From contig NZ_AUIM01000004.1 in the NCBI RefSeq assembly GCF_000423705.1, positions 124,001-188,000 on the forward strand: a DNA stretch of 64,000 nucleotides, given 5' to 3'. The stretch is from Stappia stellulata DSM 5886. GTDB lineage: Bacteria; Pseudomonadota; Alphaproteobacteria; Rhizobiales; Stappiaceae. The position numbers were made by a program, and so were the translations under genes. This document shows positions 26,004-35,323 of this stretch, piece after piece. The notes beneath the pieces were generated by a model. It made no database searches. It had not been told where the DNA came from and saw nothing but the letters and a program-made list of their open reading frames with translations. How positions within the stretch are numbered: the first letter of the stretch is position 1; every line of letters begins with the position of its first letter.

Positions 26004-26905
26004 CCCTTGCCTTTCGTGCGTGTCTTGCCGGGCTTCGCGCTTTTCTCGATGAACTGGATGATCTTGCCGGCGACGTCGATGCCGGTTGCCTTTTCGACGC
26101 CCTCCAGGCCCGGCGACGAATTCACCTCCATGACAACCGCGCCGTGGTTGGCGCGCAGCATGTCGACGCCGCACACGTTCAGGCCCATCGTCTTTGCCGC
26201 GCGGATCGCGGTCTGGCGTTCCTCGGGCGAAATCCGGATGGCCTGGGCGCTGCCGCCGCGGTGCAGGTTTGAGCGGAATTCTCCTTCCGCGCCGGTGCGC
26301 TTCATCGCCGCGATCACCTTGCCATCCACGACGAGTGCGCGAATGTCGGTGCCGCCGGCTTCCTTGATGAACTCTTGCACGAGAATGTTCACGCCCGCGC
26401 CGCGAAACGCCTCGATGACGGATTTCGCCGAACGGTCGGTGTCCGCAAGCACCACGCCGATTCCCTGCGTGCCTTCCAGGAGCTTGATCACCAGCGGCGC
26501 GCCGCCGGCAAGCTTCAGCACCTCTTCCGTCTGGCGCGGATCGTGGGCGAAGGTCGTGACCGGTAGGCCGATGCCGTCGCGGGCGAGCAGCTGCATGGAG
26601 CGCAGCTTGTCGCGTGAGCGGCCGATGCCGACGGATTCGTTGAGTGGGAAGACACCCATCATCTCGAACTGGCGCAGCACGGCCAGTCCGTAGAAGGTCA
26701 CCGATGCGCCGATGCGCGGGATGACCGCGTCGTATTGCGGCAGTTTTTCGCCGTTGTAATAGACCTCCGGCCGTCGCGAGGCGATGTTCATGTAGCATCG
26801 CAGCGTGTTGACGATGTCGATCTCGTGGCCGCGTTCCTGCGCGGCCTCGACCAGTCTGCGGTGCGAATAGAGGTCCGGGTTGCGGGCCATCATGACCATT
26901 TTCAT
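26000..26905 (-). CDS. rimK: RimK family alpha-L-glutamate ligase
   Basis: An ATP-grasp ligase of 301 residues; RimK adds glutamates to the C-terminus of ribosomal protein S6. Visible features are the N-terminal domain ([19 protein letters not shown]), the [17 protein letters not shown] linker, the ATP-grasp core with [18 protein letters not shown] and [20 protein letters not shown], and the Mg-binding [13 protein letters not shown] ending. It lacks the very C-terminal tail of E. coli RimK, and its substrate is not proven. The ATGA overlap with rimB upstream and the GTGA overlap with the deacylase downstream make a compact operon. Confidence 0.93.
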   Translation of the reverse strand: MKMVMMARNPDLYSHRRLVEAAQERGHEIDIVNTLRCYMNIASRRPEVYYNGEKLPQYDAVIPRIGASVTFYGLAVLRQFEMMGVFPLNESVGIGRSRDKLRSMQLLARDGIGLPVTTFAHDPRQTEEVLKLAGGAPLVIKLLEGTQGIGVVLADTDRSAKSVIEAFRGAGVNILVQEFIKEAGGTDIRALVVDGKVIAAMKRTGAEGEFRSNLHRGGSAQAIRISPEERQTAIRAAKTMGLNVCGVDMLRANHGAVVMEVNSSPGLEGVEKATGIDVAGKIIQFIEKSAKPGKTRTKGKG

Positions 26906-27453
26906 TGAACGTCTCCCGGTAAACCGGCGGGCGGAATAGCGCGTCCGGTCAAGACAGGCGGCTGCGGCGAGCCTGCCACGAAGGATTTGCCGGGATGCAC
27001 GAGCACGCCGCGGCTGCGGATCGCCGTGCGTCCCAGAATGATGTCGAACTCCATCTGCTCGCGATTGGCGAGGGAGAGGTCGATCCGCCAGTGATGCCGG
27101 CCAAGCAGCAGGGTTGTGCGAATGATTCGTCGGCGTTCGGGGATACCGCTGGTGTTCTTGATGTCGCGTTCATCGATCAGCGGGGCCTCGACGGGAATGT
27201 CGCGATGCTTGCTGGAGGCGGGCACCCTGAAGCGCACCCAGGTCCGGCCGCCGCGGTCGAACACCTGCTGGTCGACGGCATGCAGGGCCGAGGTGCGTGC
27301 GCCGGTGTCGATCTTGGCCTTGATTTCCGGGATGCCGATGTCCGGCAGCGCGACCCATTCGCGCCAGCCGATGATATCGGTCACCCGCTTCGGCCGGGGC
27401 GTGGAGCCCTCCGGCGGCGCCCCTTTGCGGGGCTTTTTGGAAACAATCGTCAC
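26902..27453 (-). CDS. rimB: Retropepsin-like protease RimB (ATP-dependent zinc protease family)
   Basis: A 183-residue protein of the family labelled putative ATP-dependent zinc protease, in which RimB of Pseudomonas was shown to be a retropepsin-like aspartic protease that removes glutamate tails added by RimK. The catalytic motif is [13 protein letters not shown] near residue 46. The flap and second strand regions ([19 protein letters not shown]) also fit. It is the first gene of the three-gene operon. The start at 27453 is the conserved MTIVSKK. Confidence 0.9.
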   Translation of the reverse strand: MTIVSKKPRKGAPPEGSTPRPKRVTDIIGWREWVALPDIGIPEIKAKIDTGARTSALHAVDQQVFDRGGRTWVRFRVPASSKHRDIPVEAPLIDERDIKNTSGIPERRRIIRTTLLLGRHHWRIDLSLANREQMEFDIILGRTAIRSRGVLVHPGKSFVAGSPQPPVLTGRAIPPAGLPGDVQ

Positions 27454-27532
27454 GCGAACAGTCTCACAGTCATTGTTTCAAGGCGGACAGGTCGGCGCAC
27501 CGTGCCATGGCGACACAGTGCACGGCGCTCAT

Positions 27533-27555
27533 GGCTTGCGTCAAATCCGCAAGCC
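27533..27555. repeat. Inverted repeat upstream of the rimB operon
   Basis: GGCTTGCG and CGCAAGCC flank a 7-base loop in the gap between the CoA-binding gene and rimB. There is no T-run, so it may be an operator or a 5' UTR hairpin of the rimB operon. Confidence 0.35.
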
Positions 27556-27637
27556 GCGTGCGGTCGAACGCCACCGTTCCGGCCCGCATTCGTTGCGGTG
27601 CCCGGGCGGGGCTTTTCCGCGCTGGTGACGATGAGGG

Positions 27638-28171
27638 TCAGTTGTCTGACGGCTTTCCGCCCAACCCGCGATGCTGAAAGCCGGCCTTCAGGTTCGGGCG
27701 TTTGGAGGAGAGCATGCGCGAGTTGACGCCCGTCCAGCCGATCTCCCCGGACAGCCGCCCGTATTCGATCTTCGGGCAGCGGTCCATCACCACCTTGATG
27801 CCGGCCTCTTCGGCCAGGCGTGCCGCCTCGTCGTTGCGCACGGAAAGCTGCATCCAGATCACCTTCGGCAGCGGCTTGAGCGTCATCGCCTCCTGCGTCA
27901 CACCCAGGGCAGCCTCGGAATTGCGGAAGATGTCGACCATGTCGATCGGTTCCGGCACATCGGCCAGAGACCCGTAGACCGTCTGGCCGAGGATTTCCTT
28001 GCCCGCCTGACCCGGATTGATCGGAAACACGCGGTAGCCCTTGGAGAGCATGTATTTCAGCACGAAATAGGACGGGCGCACGGTGTTGGCGCTGGCGCCG
28101 ACCATGGCGATGGTCTTCGTCGTGTCCAGAACGTCGCGAATGAAGGCGTCGGAGTAGCTGTCGTGGGTCAC
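27638..28171 (-). CDS. CoA-binding protein (YccU-like)
   Basis: A 177-residue single Rossmann-fold protein of the CoA_binding family. TIAMVGASANTVRPSYFVLK is the nucleotide-binding start and VFPINPGQAGKEILG the next strand-loop. DRCPKIEYGRL near the end carries the conserved Cys-Pro-x-x-Glu motif of YccU. The physiological role is unknown. The start at 28171 is 37 bases behind the enoyl-CoA hydratase stop, so the two may be co-transcribed. Confidence 0.92.
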   Translation of the reverse strand: MTHDSYSDAFIRDVLDTTKTIAMVGASANTVRPSYFVLKYMLSKGYRVFPINPGQAGKEILGQTVYGSLADVPEPIDMVDIFRNSEAALGVTQEAMTLKPLPKVIWMQLSVRNDEAARLAEEAGIKVVMDRCPKIEYGRLSGEIGWTGVNSRMLSSKRPNLKAGFQHRGLGGKPSDN

Positions 28172-28208
28172 GGATGGCGCTCGTGCAGGCTGGAAGGGGA
28201 GGGGACGT

Positions 28209-29012
28209 CTATTCGCCCGTCCAGACGGGTTCGCGCTTTTCGATGAAGGCGCCGATGCCTTCTTCCGCGTCGCGCGCCATCATGTTGTCGACCATGACCT
28301 GCGCGCAATGGCGATAGGCCTCGTCGAGCGGCATTTCGGCCTGCCGGTAGAAGGCTTCCTTGCCGATCTTCAGCGTAAGCGGCGACTTGGAGGCGATGGT
28401 GCCCGCGTATTTCGCGACAACCTGTTTCAGATAGGCCTGCGGCACCACCCGGTTGACCAGCCCGAACTCGCGCGCCGTGCTTGCGTCGATGATCTCGCCG
28501 GTGAGCAGCATCTCCATCGCCTGCTTGCGCGAGACATTGCGCGACAAGGCCACCATCGGGGTGGAGCAGAACAGGCCGATGTTGACGCCGGGCGTGCAGA
28601 AGCGCGCATCCTCGCTGGAAATCGCCAGATCGCAGGACGCAACGAGTTGCAGGCCTGCGGCGGTCGCCACGCCGTCGACTTCGGCGATCACCGGCTTGGG
28701 GTGGGTGACGATGGTCTGCATCAGATGCGCGCAGCGGGTCATCACCTCGGCGTAATAGGCCCGGCCGCGATCGGCGTGGTCGCGCGCCGCCGTCATTTCC
28801 TTGAGATCGTGGCCGGCGCAAAACACATTTCCGGTGGAGCACAGCACGATCACGCCTGCCTCCGGGTCGTCGCGGGCGGCATCGAGCGCACTCTGCAGCG
28901 CTTCCATCATTTCTTCCGACAGCGAATTCTTTCGCTCCGGCCGGTTCATGGTGAGCGTGAGAACGCCCCCCTGGCGGGTTTCAACAAGCGGCGGCTGTGT
29001 GGCGCTGTCCAT
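28209..29012 (-). CDS. Enoyl-CoA hydratase/isomerase family protein
   Basis: A crotonase-fold protein of 267 residues. The oxyanion-hole segments are present: FCAGHDLKEM near residue 68 and GVATAAGLQLVASCDLAI near residue 120, followed by FCTPGVNIGLFCSTPMVALS. The canonical hydratase Glu pair is not obvious (Ala/Gln occupies part of that region), so hydratase activity is not certain; the C-terminal SPLTLKIGKEAF matches enoyl-CoA hydratase domain-containing protein 3 relatives. The ATG at 29012 was chosen because GGGGAG lies 7 bases upstream. Confidence 0.9.
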   Translation of the reverse strand: MDSATQPPLVETRQGGVLTLTMNRPERKNSLSEEMMEALQSALDAARDDPEAGVIVLCSTGNVFCAGHDLKEMTAARDHADRGRAYYAEVMTRCAHLMQTIVTHPKPVIAEVDGVATAAGLQLVASCDLAISSEDARFCTPGVNIGLFCSTPMVALSRNVSRKQAMEMLLTGEIIDASTAREFGLVNRVVPQAYLKQVVAKYAGTIASKSPLTLKIGKEAFYRQAEMPLDEAYRHCAQVMVDNMMARDAEEGIGAFIEKREPVWTGE

Positions 29013-29171
29013 GGCGGCTCTCCCCATAAGGCGAATTGGCCCCTTTATAACGACAAGCCTCGCGGTCAGAAAGCGGGAAGCATAACATCATGATGCTTGT
29101 CGCCTCTTTGCCCTTCCGTTAACGAGAAGGGAAGATCAGTTCGGGGGGGAGACGGTCGCTTGCAGCCAGTG

Positions 29172-29585
29172 ATGACGATAGCGCAGCTTGAGGATTTCAT
29201 CGATCGCGAGTTTCCGCAGGTTCACGCCGACGGGCGGATTTACGCAATCCGCGAGGTCAGCGAGGGCTGCGCCGTCATGTCGGTTTCGCCGCAGGAGAGG
29301 CACCTGCGCCCCGGCGGCACCATTTCCGGCCCCACGATGATGACGCTGGTCGACCTCGCGGCCTATGTGGTGATCCTGGCCCATATCGGCCCGGTCGCGC
29401 TTGCGGTCACGACCAATCTCAACATGAACTTCCTGCGCAAGCCCGGGCCCGGCGATCTCGTCGCCACCTGCAGGCTCCTGAAGCTCGGCAAGCGGCTCGC
29501 CGTCGTGGAATGCGCGATCACCGGCGCGGATGGCGGCGACCCGGTCGCCCACGCCACGGCGACCTATTCGATCCCGCCGCGCTGA
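29172..29585 (+). CDS. PaaI-type hotdog thioesterase family protein
   Basis: A 137-residue single hotdog domain. The family block RPGGTISGPTMMTLVDLAAY carries the Asp that sits on the central helix in PaaI-type thioesterases, followed by TTNLNMNFLRKPGPGDLVA and a closing HATATYSIP strand. It hydrolyses an unidentified acyl-CoA. The start is ambiguous: GGGGGGAG is spaced 8 bases from a TTG at 29160 but 20 from the ATG at 29172; the ATG gives the usual family start. Confidence 0.88.
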   Translation: MTIAQLEDFIDREFPQVHADGRIYAIREVSEGCAVMSVSPQERHLRPGGTISGPTMMTLVDLAAYVVILAHIGPVALAVTTNLNMNFLRKPGPGDLVATCRLLKLGKRLAVVECAITGADGGDPVAHATATYSIPPR

Positions 29586-29675
29586 CTCAGTCCGATTTCG
29601 TGTGGTAAAATGATACCGTTTTTTCAAGGTATTGATTTCATTATATAATTCACGTCGCATGTCGAATTATGTGGA

Positions 29676-29704
29676 TTGACAGTCTTCGCCGCCGGGCGTA
29701 AACA
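29676..29704 (+). promoter_or_regulatory. Sigma-70-type promoter of rplM-rpsI
   Basis: TTGACA, a 17-base spacer and TAAACA, following an AT-rich patch at about 29600-29675. It leaves a leader of about 100 bases before rplM. Confidence 0.65.
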
Positions 29705-29809
29705 CCCTGTCGACAGCACGCGGTCCCGGTTCGGGGCTGTTTTGCATGGCATTCGGGCCGGTTTCGCCGCCAGGCGTTGTCCGGTCCACGACAAACACGG
29801 ATCGCACCC

Positions 29810-30277
29810 ATGAAGACCTACTCCGCCAAAACGGCCGAGGTCGATAAGAAGTGGATCTTGATCGACGCCGAAGGCGTTGTCGTCGGCCGTCTGGCCGCCT
29901 TCATCGCCAACACGCTGCGCGGCAAGACCAAGCCGACCTTCACGCCTCACATCGACTGCGGCGACAATGTCATCGTCATCAACGCCGACAAGGCCGTTCT
30001 GACGGGCAAGAAGCTGACGGACAAGAAGTACTACTGGCACACCGGATATCCCGGTGGCATCAAGGAGCGCACGGCGCGCGCGATCATCGAGGGCAAGCAC
30101 CCCGAGCGCGTTCTTGAGCAGGCCGTCAAGCGCATGATGCCGGGCGGGCCGCTGAGCCGCACCCAGCTGAAGAACCTCCGGATCTACGCCGGTTCCACTC
30201 ATCCGCATGAGGCACAGTCGCCGGTTTCGGTCGACTTCAAGTCCGTGAATGCGAAGAACGACGGGAAGAGGGCGTAA
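29810..30277 (+). CDS. rplM: 50S ribosomal protein L13
   Basis: A 155-residue ribosomal protein with the conserved start [31 protein letters not shown] and [18 protein letters not shown] are L13 signatures. Only two bases separate it from rpsI. The ATG at 29810 is followed from codon 2 by invariant residues. Confidence 0.98.
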   Translation: MKTYSAKTAEVDKKWILIDAEGVVVGRLAAFIANTLRGKTKPTFTPHIDCGDNVIVINADKAVLTGKKLTDKKYYWHTGYPGGIKERTARAIIEGKHPERVLEQAVKRMMPGGPLSRTQLKNLRIYAGSTHPHEAQSPVSVDFKSVNAKNDGKRA

Positions 30278-30279
30278 TC

Positions 30280-30756
30280 ATGGCTGAGCTTCAGTCCCTC
30301 GAAGACCTGGGCGGCGCCATCGGCACCGTCGAGGCGGAAGCCCCGGTGCATGTCCAGAAGCTTGACTCGCTGGGCCGCGCCTATGCCACCGGCAAGCGCA
30401 AGGACGCCATCGCGCGCGTCTGGATCAAGCCGGGCACCGGCAAGATCATCATCAACAAGAAGGACTTCTCGGAGTACTTCGCACGCCCGGTGCTGCAGAT
30501 GATCCTGCGCCAGCCGATCGTGCTCGTTGATCGCGATGGCCAGTACGACGTGATCGCCACGGTCGCCGGCGGCGGTCTGTCCGGCCAGGCCGGTGCGGTT
30601 CGTCACGGCATCTCCAAGGCGCTGACCTACTATGAGCCGGAGCTTCGCGGCCTGCTCAAGAAGGAAGGCTTCCTGACGCGCGACAGCCGCGTCGTGGAGC
30701 GCAAGAAGTACGGCCGCCGCAAGGCTCGCCGGAGCTTCCAGTTCTCCAAGCGCTGA
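30280..30756 (+). CDS. rpsI: 30S ribosomal protein S9
   Basis: A 158-residue ribosomal protein. The [19 protein letters not shown] and [19 protein letters not shown] segments and the basic C-terminal [10 protein letters not shown] tail, which reaches the P-site tRNA, are diagnostic. An N-terminal extension of about 30 residues before the S9 core is usual in alphaproteobacteria. It is in an operon with rplM and ends at a strong hairpin. Confidence 0.98.
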   Translation: MAELQSLEDLGGAIGTVEAEAPVHVQKLDSLGRAYATGKRKDAIARVWIKPGTGKIIINKKDFSEYFARPVLQMILRQPIVLVDRDGQYDVIATVAGGGLSGQAGAVRHGISKALTYYEPELRGLLKKEGFLTRDSRVVERKKYGRRKARRSFQFSKR

Positions 30757-30783
30757 TTTTCAGCCTGCTTGTTGCGATTTCGA

Positions 30784-30810
30784 ACGGCCCGCCTCTGGCG
30801 GGCCGTTTTC
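30784..30810 (+). terminator. Rho-independent terminator of rplM-rpsI
   Basis: ACGGCCCGCC and GGCGGGCCGT around loop TCT, followed by TTTT. It could also serve the convergent Lrp gene in part. Confidence 0.88.
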
Positions 30811-30849
30811 GTTTGGGCGGGCTCTTCTGTCCGCAGCGCGGACGCGGTC

Positions 30850-31272
30850 TCAGCCCTTGCGCGCCGACAGGAGTATGCTCGTCTCCGAACTGGCGATGCC
30901 GTCCATCGTGCGCACGCTCGACAAAAGCCGGTCGAAAGCCTCCAGCGTATCGGTTTCCAGTTCCGCCACGACATCCCAGCGCCCGTTGGTGGAATGCAGC
31001 CCGCGCACTTCGGGAAACCCGTACAGTCGGCGGATGATCGCGTCGGTGCGATGCCCCTCGACCTCGATCATCATGATCGCGCGCACCCGCCCGCCCGCTT
31101 CCGCGCTGCGCAGACGCACGGTGAACCCCTGAATGACGCCGCTGTCGATCAGCCGGTCGATGCGCGCCTTCACAGTGGCGCGCGACACCCCGAGATCGGC
31201 GGCCAGCGAGGCGACGGGCAGGCGGGCATCGTGCCGCAAGAGCGCGATCAACCGGCGGTCGAGATCATCCAT
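30850..31272 (-). CDS. Lrp/AsnC family transcriptional regulator
   Basis: A 140-residue feast/famine regulator. The N-terminal HTH reads DDLDRRLIALLRHDARLPVA then LGVSRATVKARIDRLIDSGVI. The C-terminal RAM domain includes IMMIEVEGHR and GRWDVVAELETDTLEAF. It is divergent from arginase and ornithine aminotransferase; such Lrp genes commonly activate the adjacent arginine-catabolism genes, so that role is inferred. An in-frame ATG at 31296 is an alternative start. Confidence 0.92.
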   Translation of the reverse strand: MDDLDRRLIALLRHDARLPVASLAADLGVSRATVKARIDRLIDSGVIQGFTVRLRSAEAGGRVRAIMMIEVEGHRTDAIIRRLYGFPEVRGLHSTNGRWDVVAELETDTLEAFDRLLSSVRTMDGIASSETSILLSARKG

Positions 31273-31455
31273 GTTTGTCACTTTGCTAGATTGCATCTGC
31301 CATATTGCTCAAATTCCATATCGAAAGTGTCGATAAACCGACTTTCCGTCAACGCCCCGCACGCGCATCCTCCGCATCGGTTGCCTTTGTCCGTGTGCAA
31401 AACGGACCGGTTGCCCCTGTGCGCGGTGCCGGACTGCGAAAGGAAAGATGTGTCG

Positions 31456-32409
31456 ATGCCCAATCAATTGAAACGACCGATCGCCCTTTTGGGTGTGCCG
31501 CTCGAGGCGGGAACGGGACGACGGGGTGCGGCCATGGGGCCGGCGGCGCTGCGCGTCGCCGATCTGGAAGGGCGCCTCTCCGCGCTTGGGTGGCCGGTGG
31601 AGGATCTGGGCGACCTCGCGCCGCTCGACAAGGCGTCGGTCGGGCCGCTTCGTCTCGAAGGGGCGGCCCATTTTCCGGAAACGGTTGCCGCCTGGGTCCG
31701 GCCCCTGTGCGAGCGGGCCCATGACATTTCCGCCGCCGGGAATCTGCCGATCTTTCTCGGCGGCGACCATTCGCTGTCGATGGGGTCGGTAAGCGGGGTC
31801 GCCCGGCACTGGCAGGAAGAGGGCCGTCCGCTGTTCGTGCTCTGGCTCGATGCCCATGCCGATTTCAACACGCCCGAGACCTCGCCGTCGGGCAACATGC
31901 ACGGCATGTCGCTGGCGCTCGCAGCCGGAGAGGCAACGCTGGCGCCCGTCATGGGCGACACGCCGCGGGCCACCGTCGCGCCGGAGCGCATGTGCGTTTT
32001 CGGAGCCCGGTCCATCGATCCGGGTGAGCGCCGCCTGCTGCGCGAGCGTGGCGTCACCGTCTGCGACATGCGCCAGATCGATGAGAACGGGGTATCTGTC
32101 CTGATGCGGGAATTCCTGAACAGGATCAAATCGGAAAACGGCGTTCTTCATGTATCGCTGGATGTGGATTTCCTCGATCCCGAGATTGCTCCGGGTGTGG
32201 GAACAACCGTTCCCGGCGGGGCGACCTATCGCGAGGCGCATCTTGTCATGGAGTTGCTCGAGGATGCCGGCGTCACCGTCTCGCTCGATGTGGTGGAGCT
32301 GAACCCGTTCCTCGACGAGCGCGGCCGCAGCGCCATCGCCCTTGCGGAACTGGTGGCGAGCCTCTTTGGCCAGGACGTCATGGACAGACCCACGCAGGCC
32401 TTTGCCTGA
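31456..32409 (+). CDS. rocF: Arginase
   Basis: Hydrolyses arginine to ornithine and urea. The 317-residue ureohydrolase has the binuclear Mn ligands in [16 protein letters not shown] and [14 protein letters not shown], and the arginase-type substrate segment SGNMHGM. AAGGA lies upstream, and a GTG two codons before the ATG is an alternative start. rocD follows 62 bases downstream, giving the arginine-ornithine-glutamate semialdehyde route. The 183-base gap to the divergent Lrp gene should hold the regulatory region. Confidence 0.95.
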   Translation: MPNQLKRPIALLGVPLEAGTGRRGAAMGPAALRVADLEGRLSALGWPVEDLGDLAPLDKASVGPLRLEGAAHFPETVAAWVRPLCERAHDISAAGNLPIFLGGDHSLSMGSVSGVARHWQEEGRPLFVLWLDAHADFNTPETSPSGNMHGMSLALAAGEATLAPVMGDTPRATVAPERMCVFGARSIDPGERRLLRERGVTVCDMRQIDENGVSVLMREFLNRIKSENGVLHVSLDVDFLDPEIAPGVGTTVPGGATYREAHLVMELLEDAGVTVSLDVVELNPFLDERGRSAIALAELVASLFGQDVMDRPTQAFA

Positions 32410-32471
32410 CAACCCGCGCGCCTGCGCCGCAACAGGCCTTCACAGACGACCGATCATCCCGGGAGAGACAC

Positions 32472-33683
32472 ATGAGCCGCATGCCGGAAGACTATATCGC
32501 CGCCGAACACCTTCTCGGCGCGCATAACTACAAGCCGATCGACGTGGTGCTGTCGCGGGGCGAGGGCGTCTGGGTCCACGATGTCGACGGCAACCGCTAT
32601 CTCGATTGTCTGGCGGCCTATTCCGCCGTCAACCAGGGGCACTGCCATCCGGTGATCCGCGACGCGATGGTCGCCCAGGCCTCGAAGCTGACGCTGACCT
32701 CGCGCGCCTTTCGCAACGACCAGCTTGCCCCGCTCTACGAGGATCTCGCCCGCCTCACCGGCGCACACAAGATCCTGCCGATGAACTCGGGCGCGGAGGC
32801 CGTTGAAAGCGCCGTCAAGGCGGTGCGCAAATGGGGCTATGAGGTCAAGGGCGTCCCGGAGAACAAGGCCGAGATCATCGTCTGCGACAACAATTTCCAC
32901 GGCCGTACGCTCGGCATCGTCGGCTTCTCGACCGACCCGGCGGCGCGCACCGGGTTCGGCCCCTTCGCACCCGGGTTTCGCGTCGTTCCCTTCGGCGACG
33001 CGGCGGCGCTTGAGGCGGCGATCACGCCGAACACCGTCGGCTTTCTGGTCGAGCCGATCCAGGGCGAGGCCGGCATCCTGATCCCGCCGGCGGGCTATTT
33101 TGCGAAGGTGCGCGAGATCTGCACGGCCAACAATGTGACGCTGATCCTCGACGAGATCCAGACGGGCCTCGGGCGCACCGGCAAGCTGCTGGCGGAAGAG
33201 CATGAAGGGATCGAGGCAGATGTGACGCTCGTCGGCAAGGCGCTGTCGGGCGGCTTCTACCCGGTGTCGGCCGTGCTTTCCAACTCCGAGGTCCTGGGCG
33301 TGTTGCAGCCGGGCGAGCACGGCTCGACCTTTGGCGGCAATCCGCTTGCCTGCGCCGTGGCGCGTGCAGCCCTCAAGGTGCTGGTCGAGGAGGGGATGAT
33401 CGAGAATGCGGCCGTCGTCGGCGATTACTTCAAGGAGGGCTTGTCGCGCATCCGCTCGAATGCGATCCGCGAGGTGCGCGGGCGCGGGCTGATGCTGGCG
33501 GTCGAGCTGCATCCGGAAGCCGGCGGCGCGCGCGCTTATTGCGAGGCGCTGCGAGGCGAGGGGATCCTCGCCAAGGACACGCATGATCACACGATCCGCA
33601 TCGCGCCGCCGCTGGTTCTGACCCGTGACGATGTCGACTGGGCCCTGGAACGCTTCGACCGGGTGCTGACCCGCGGGCAATGA
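32472..33683 (+). CDS. rocD: Ornithine--oxo-acid transaminase
   Basis: A class III PLP aminotransferase of 403 residues that converts ornithine to glutamate-5-semialdehyde. Markers are [37 protein letters not shown], the Asp in [14 protein letters not shown] and the PLP lysine in [16 protein letters not shown]. The strong GGGAGAG site and its position behind rocF indicate an operon. Confidence 0.96.
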   Translation: MSRMPEDYIAAEHLLGAHNYKPIDVVLSRGEGVWVHDVDGNRYLDCLAAYSAVNQGHCHPVIRDAMVAQASKLTLTSRAFRNDQLAPLYEDLARLTGAHKILPMNSGAEAVESAVKAVRKWGYEVKGVPENKAEIIVCDNNFHGRTLGIVGFSTDPAARTGFGPFAPGFRVVPFGDAAALEAAITPNTVGFLVEPIQGEAGILIPPAGYFAKVREICTANNVTLILDEIQTGLGRTGKLLAEEHEGIEADVTLVGKALSGGFYPVSAVLSNSEVLGVLQPGEHGSTFGGNPLACAVARAALKVLVEEGMIENAAVVGDYFKEGLSRIRSNAIREVRGRGLMLAVELHPEAGGARAYCEALRGEGILAKDTHDHTIRIAPPLVLTRDDVDWALERFDRVLTRGQ

Positions 33684-33758
33684 CGCAGGTCTCCGGCCTT
33701 GCACCGCGCGGTCCCGCGCCCTAAGCACTGGGGGGCGAAAGGGAGTTCTTGAACCGCG

Positions 33759-34532
33759 ATGCTCGATGTCCTGCTTGAATTTCTGCCGTTCTATGCGGTT
33801 GCCTATGGCATCAACGTGGCGCTCTATTTCGCGACCGGGGCCGTGCTCGTCGCAATCCAGAACCGGCATCCCGAGCGGCGGATCCAGCAGAACCGGCGTG
33901 GCGAAAAACGCATGTGGACGGAGATCCGCCAAAGCGTTGTGTCGCTGACGGTGACGGCCGGGTGTCTCGCCGGTGGCGTCTTCGCGTCGGTCAAGGGATG
34001 GACCTTCGTCGCGCCGCTGCCGCTGACATGGTGGTCGGCAATCCTCATGTTCGCCGTCTCGGTCGTCGCCTTCGATGCCTGGTTCTACTGGGGGCACCGG
34101 CTGATGCACACGCGCTGGCTCTACCGGTTTCACGCCGAGCATCATCGCTCCGTGGCGCCGACGGTGTGGAGCACCTACAGCGACGACCTTGTCGATGCCT
34201 TTGTCATGCAGAGTTACTATCTGTGGGCGGTGTTCATCCTGCCGATCCCGGTGGAGGTCCTGATCGCGCATCGGCTGGTCGATCACTTCAACGGAACGAT
34301 TGGCCACTCGGGGTTCGAGTTCTATGCCTCGCCGTTTGTGCGCCGTCCCTCGCCAATGGTCTGCGTGACCTTCCACGACCGGCATCATTCGCGTTTTCGC
34401 TACAATTTCGCGAATTTCTTTTCCGTCTGGGACCGGTTGTGCGGAACGCTGGATCCCGGTTACGACACGGATGTGGAAGAAGCGGAACGCTCCGCGGCGA
34501 CATCCACCGCGTCCTCCGCAAGGGACGTCTGA
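33759..34532 (+). CDS. Sterol desaturase/fatty acid hydroxylase family protein
   Basis: A 257-residue integral membrane di-iron oxygenase. The histidine boxes are complete: HRLMH (box 1), HAEHH (box 2) in one run after DAWFYWGH, a His in the fourth helix region, and HDRHH near the C-terminus. Members hydroxylate or desaturate lipids, sterols or carotenoids; the substrate is unknown. It has four hydrophobic segments and a short Ala/Ser tail. Confidence 0.9.
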   Translation: MLDVLLEFLPFYAVAYGINVALYFATGAVLVAIQNRHPERRIQQNRRGEKRMWTEIRQSVVSLTVTAGCLAGGVFASVKGWTFVAPLPLTWWSAILMFAVSVVAFDAWFYWGHRLMHTRWLYRFHAEHHRSVAPTVWSTYSDDLVDAFVMQSYYLWAVFILPIPVEVLIAHRLVDHFNGTIGHSGFEFYASPFVRRPSPMVCVTFHDRHHSRFRYNFANFFSVWDRLCGTLDPGYDTDVEEAERSAATSTASSARDV

Positions 34533-34551
34533 CACAGCTCACCGCAGGCCG

Positions 34552-35175
34552 TCAGGAACCCGTCTTGCTGTGGCAGCCGCTGTCGGGAAGATTGTCGTTT
34601 ACCGGAACCACCGTCCAGGACCGGTAGACGGGGTGGGCGTCTCGCATCACGTCGTAAAGCCGCGCCATGCTCTTCAGGAAGGCGAGCTTTCCGGCGTAGG
34701 TGAGCAGCGTGCCGACGATCACTGCCGGAACATGCAGCGCAATCGCGCCCCACATGCCGACGAGGAAACCGGCGCCGGTGACCAGTGACAGGATGACGGC
34801 CTGCCGGTTGTCCGCCGGCGGGATCGGAACGACTCCCCGGTTGAGCCAGACCCGCTCGCCGAATGTGGCGCGCGCATGCCAGCTGTCGAGGCGTCTGGGC
34901 GGCGGAAAGATCCTGGGATTGAGCCATAGCCAGACGCAAACCGCAGCGACAAGCGCAATCGCCGTCGGCCAGCCGTACCAGCCGTGCGCCCACACCGCCA
35001 GGAACAGGAAGGGCAGGGTCGCAAAGCGGGTCCACACGCTCCAGCCGCTGGCATGGCGTTGCCAGACCGCGGAGTCCATTCCCAGCAACCGCAGTCGCCC
35101 GGCGTTCATCGGCCGATAGGCCGAATAGCCCCGGGCCCGTCGTTGCATCGGCTCGGATGGAATCTGGTCTGGCAT
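34552..35175 (-). CDS. DUF6653-like membrane protein
   Basis: About 207 residues with an amphipathic N-terminus, two hydrophobic helices near residues 55-90 (FATLPFLFLAVWAHG, then PTAIALVAAVCVWLW) and two more near 130-170. Between them lies NPRIFPPPRRLDSWHARATF, then GERVWLNR. The later KLAFLKSMARLYDVM pattern resembles the DUF6653 family. Function is unknown. The start could be 35190, 35175 or 35145; none has a strong ribosome binding site. It converges with the hydroxylase gene. Confidence 0.75.
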   Translation of the reverse strand: MPDQIPSEPMQRRARGYSAYRPMNAGRLRLLGMDSAVWQRHASGWSVWTRFATLPFLFLAVWAHGWYGWPTAIALVAAVCVWLWLNPRIFPPPRRLDSWHARATFGERVWLNRGVVPIPPADNRQAVILSLVTGAGFLVGMWGAIALHVPAVIVGTLLTYAGKLAFLKSMARLYDVMRDAHPVYRSWTVVPVNDNLPDSGCHSKTGS

Positions 35176-35323
35176 GGTCGGTCTTTGCATCGTCGGCTCT
35201 GCTGGTTCCGGTCCGGCTTTCCGGGCTGCAAAACGGCCGCCCCCCCGACTGAGGCGGAAAGTCTAGCGCACGGTGACGCGGAATGCCACGCAAAGACGGG
35301 CGAATTTCGCGACGAATACAACT

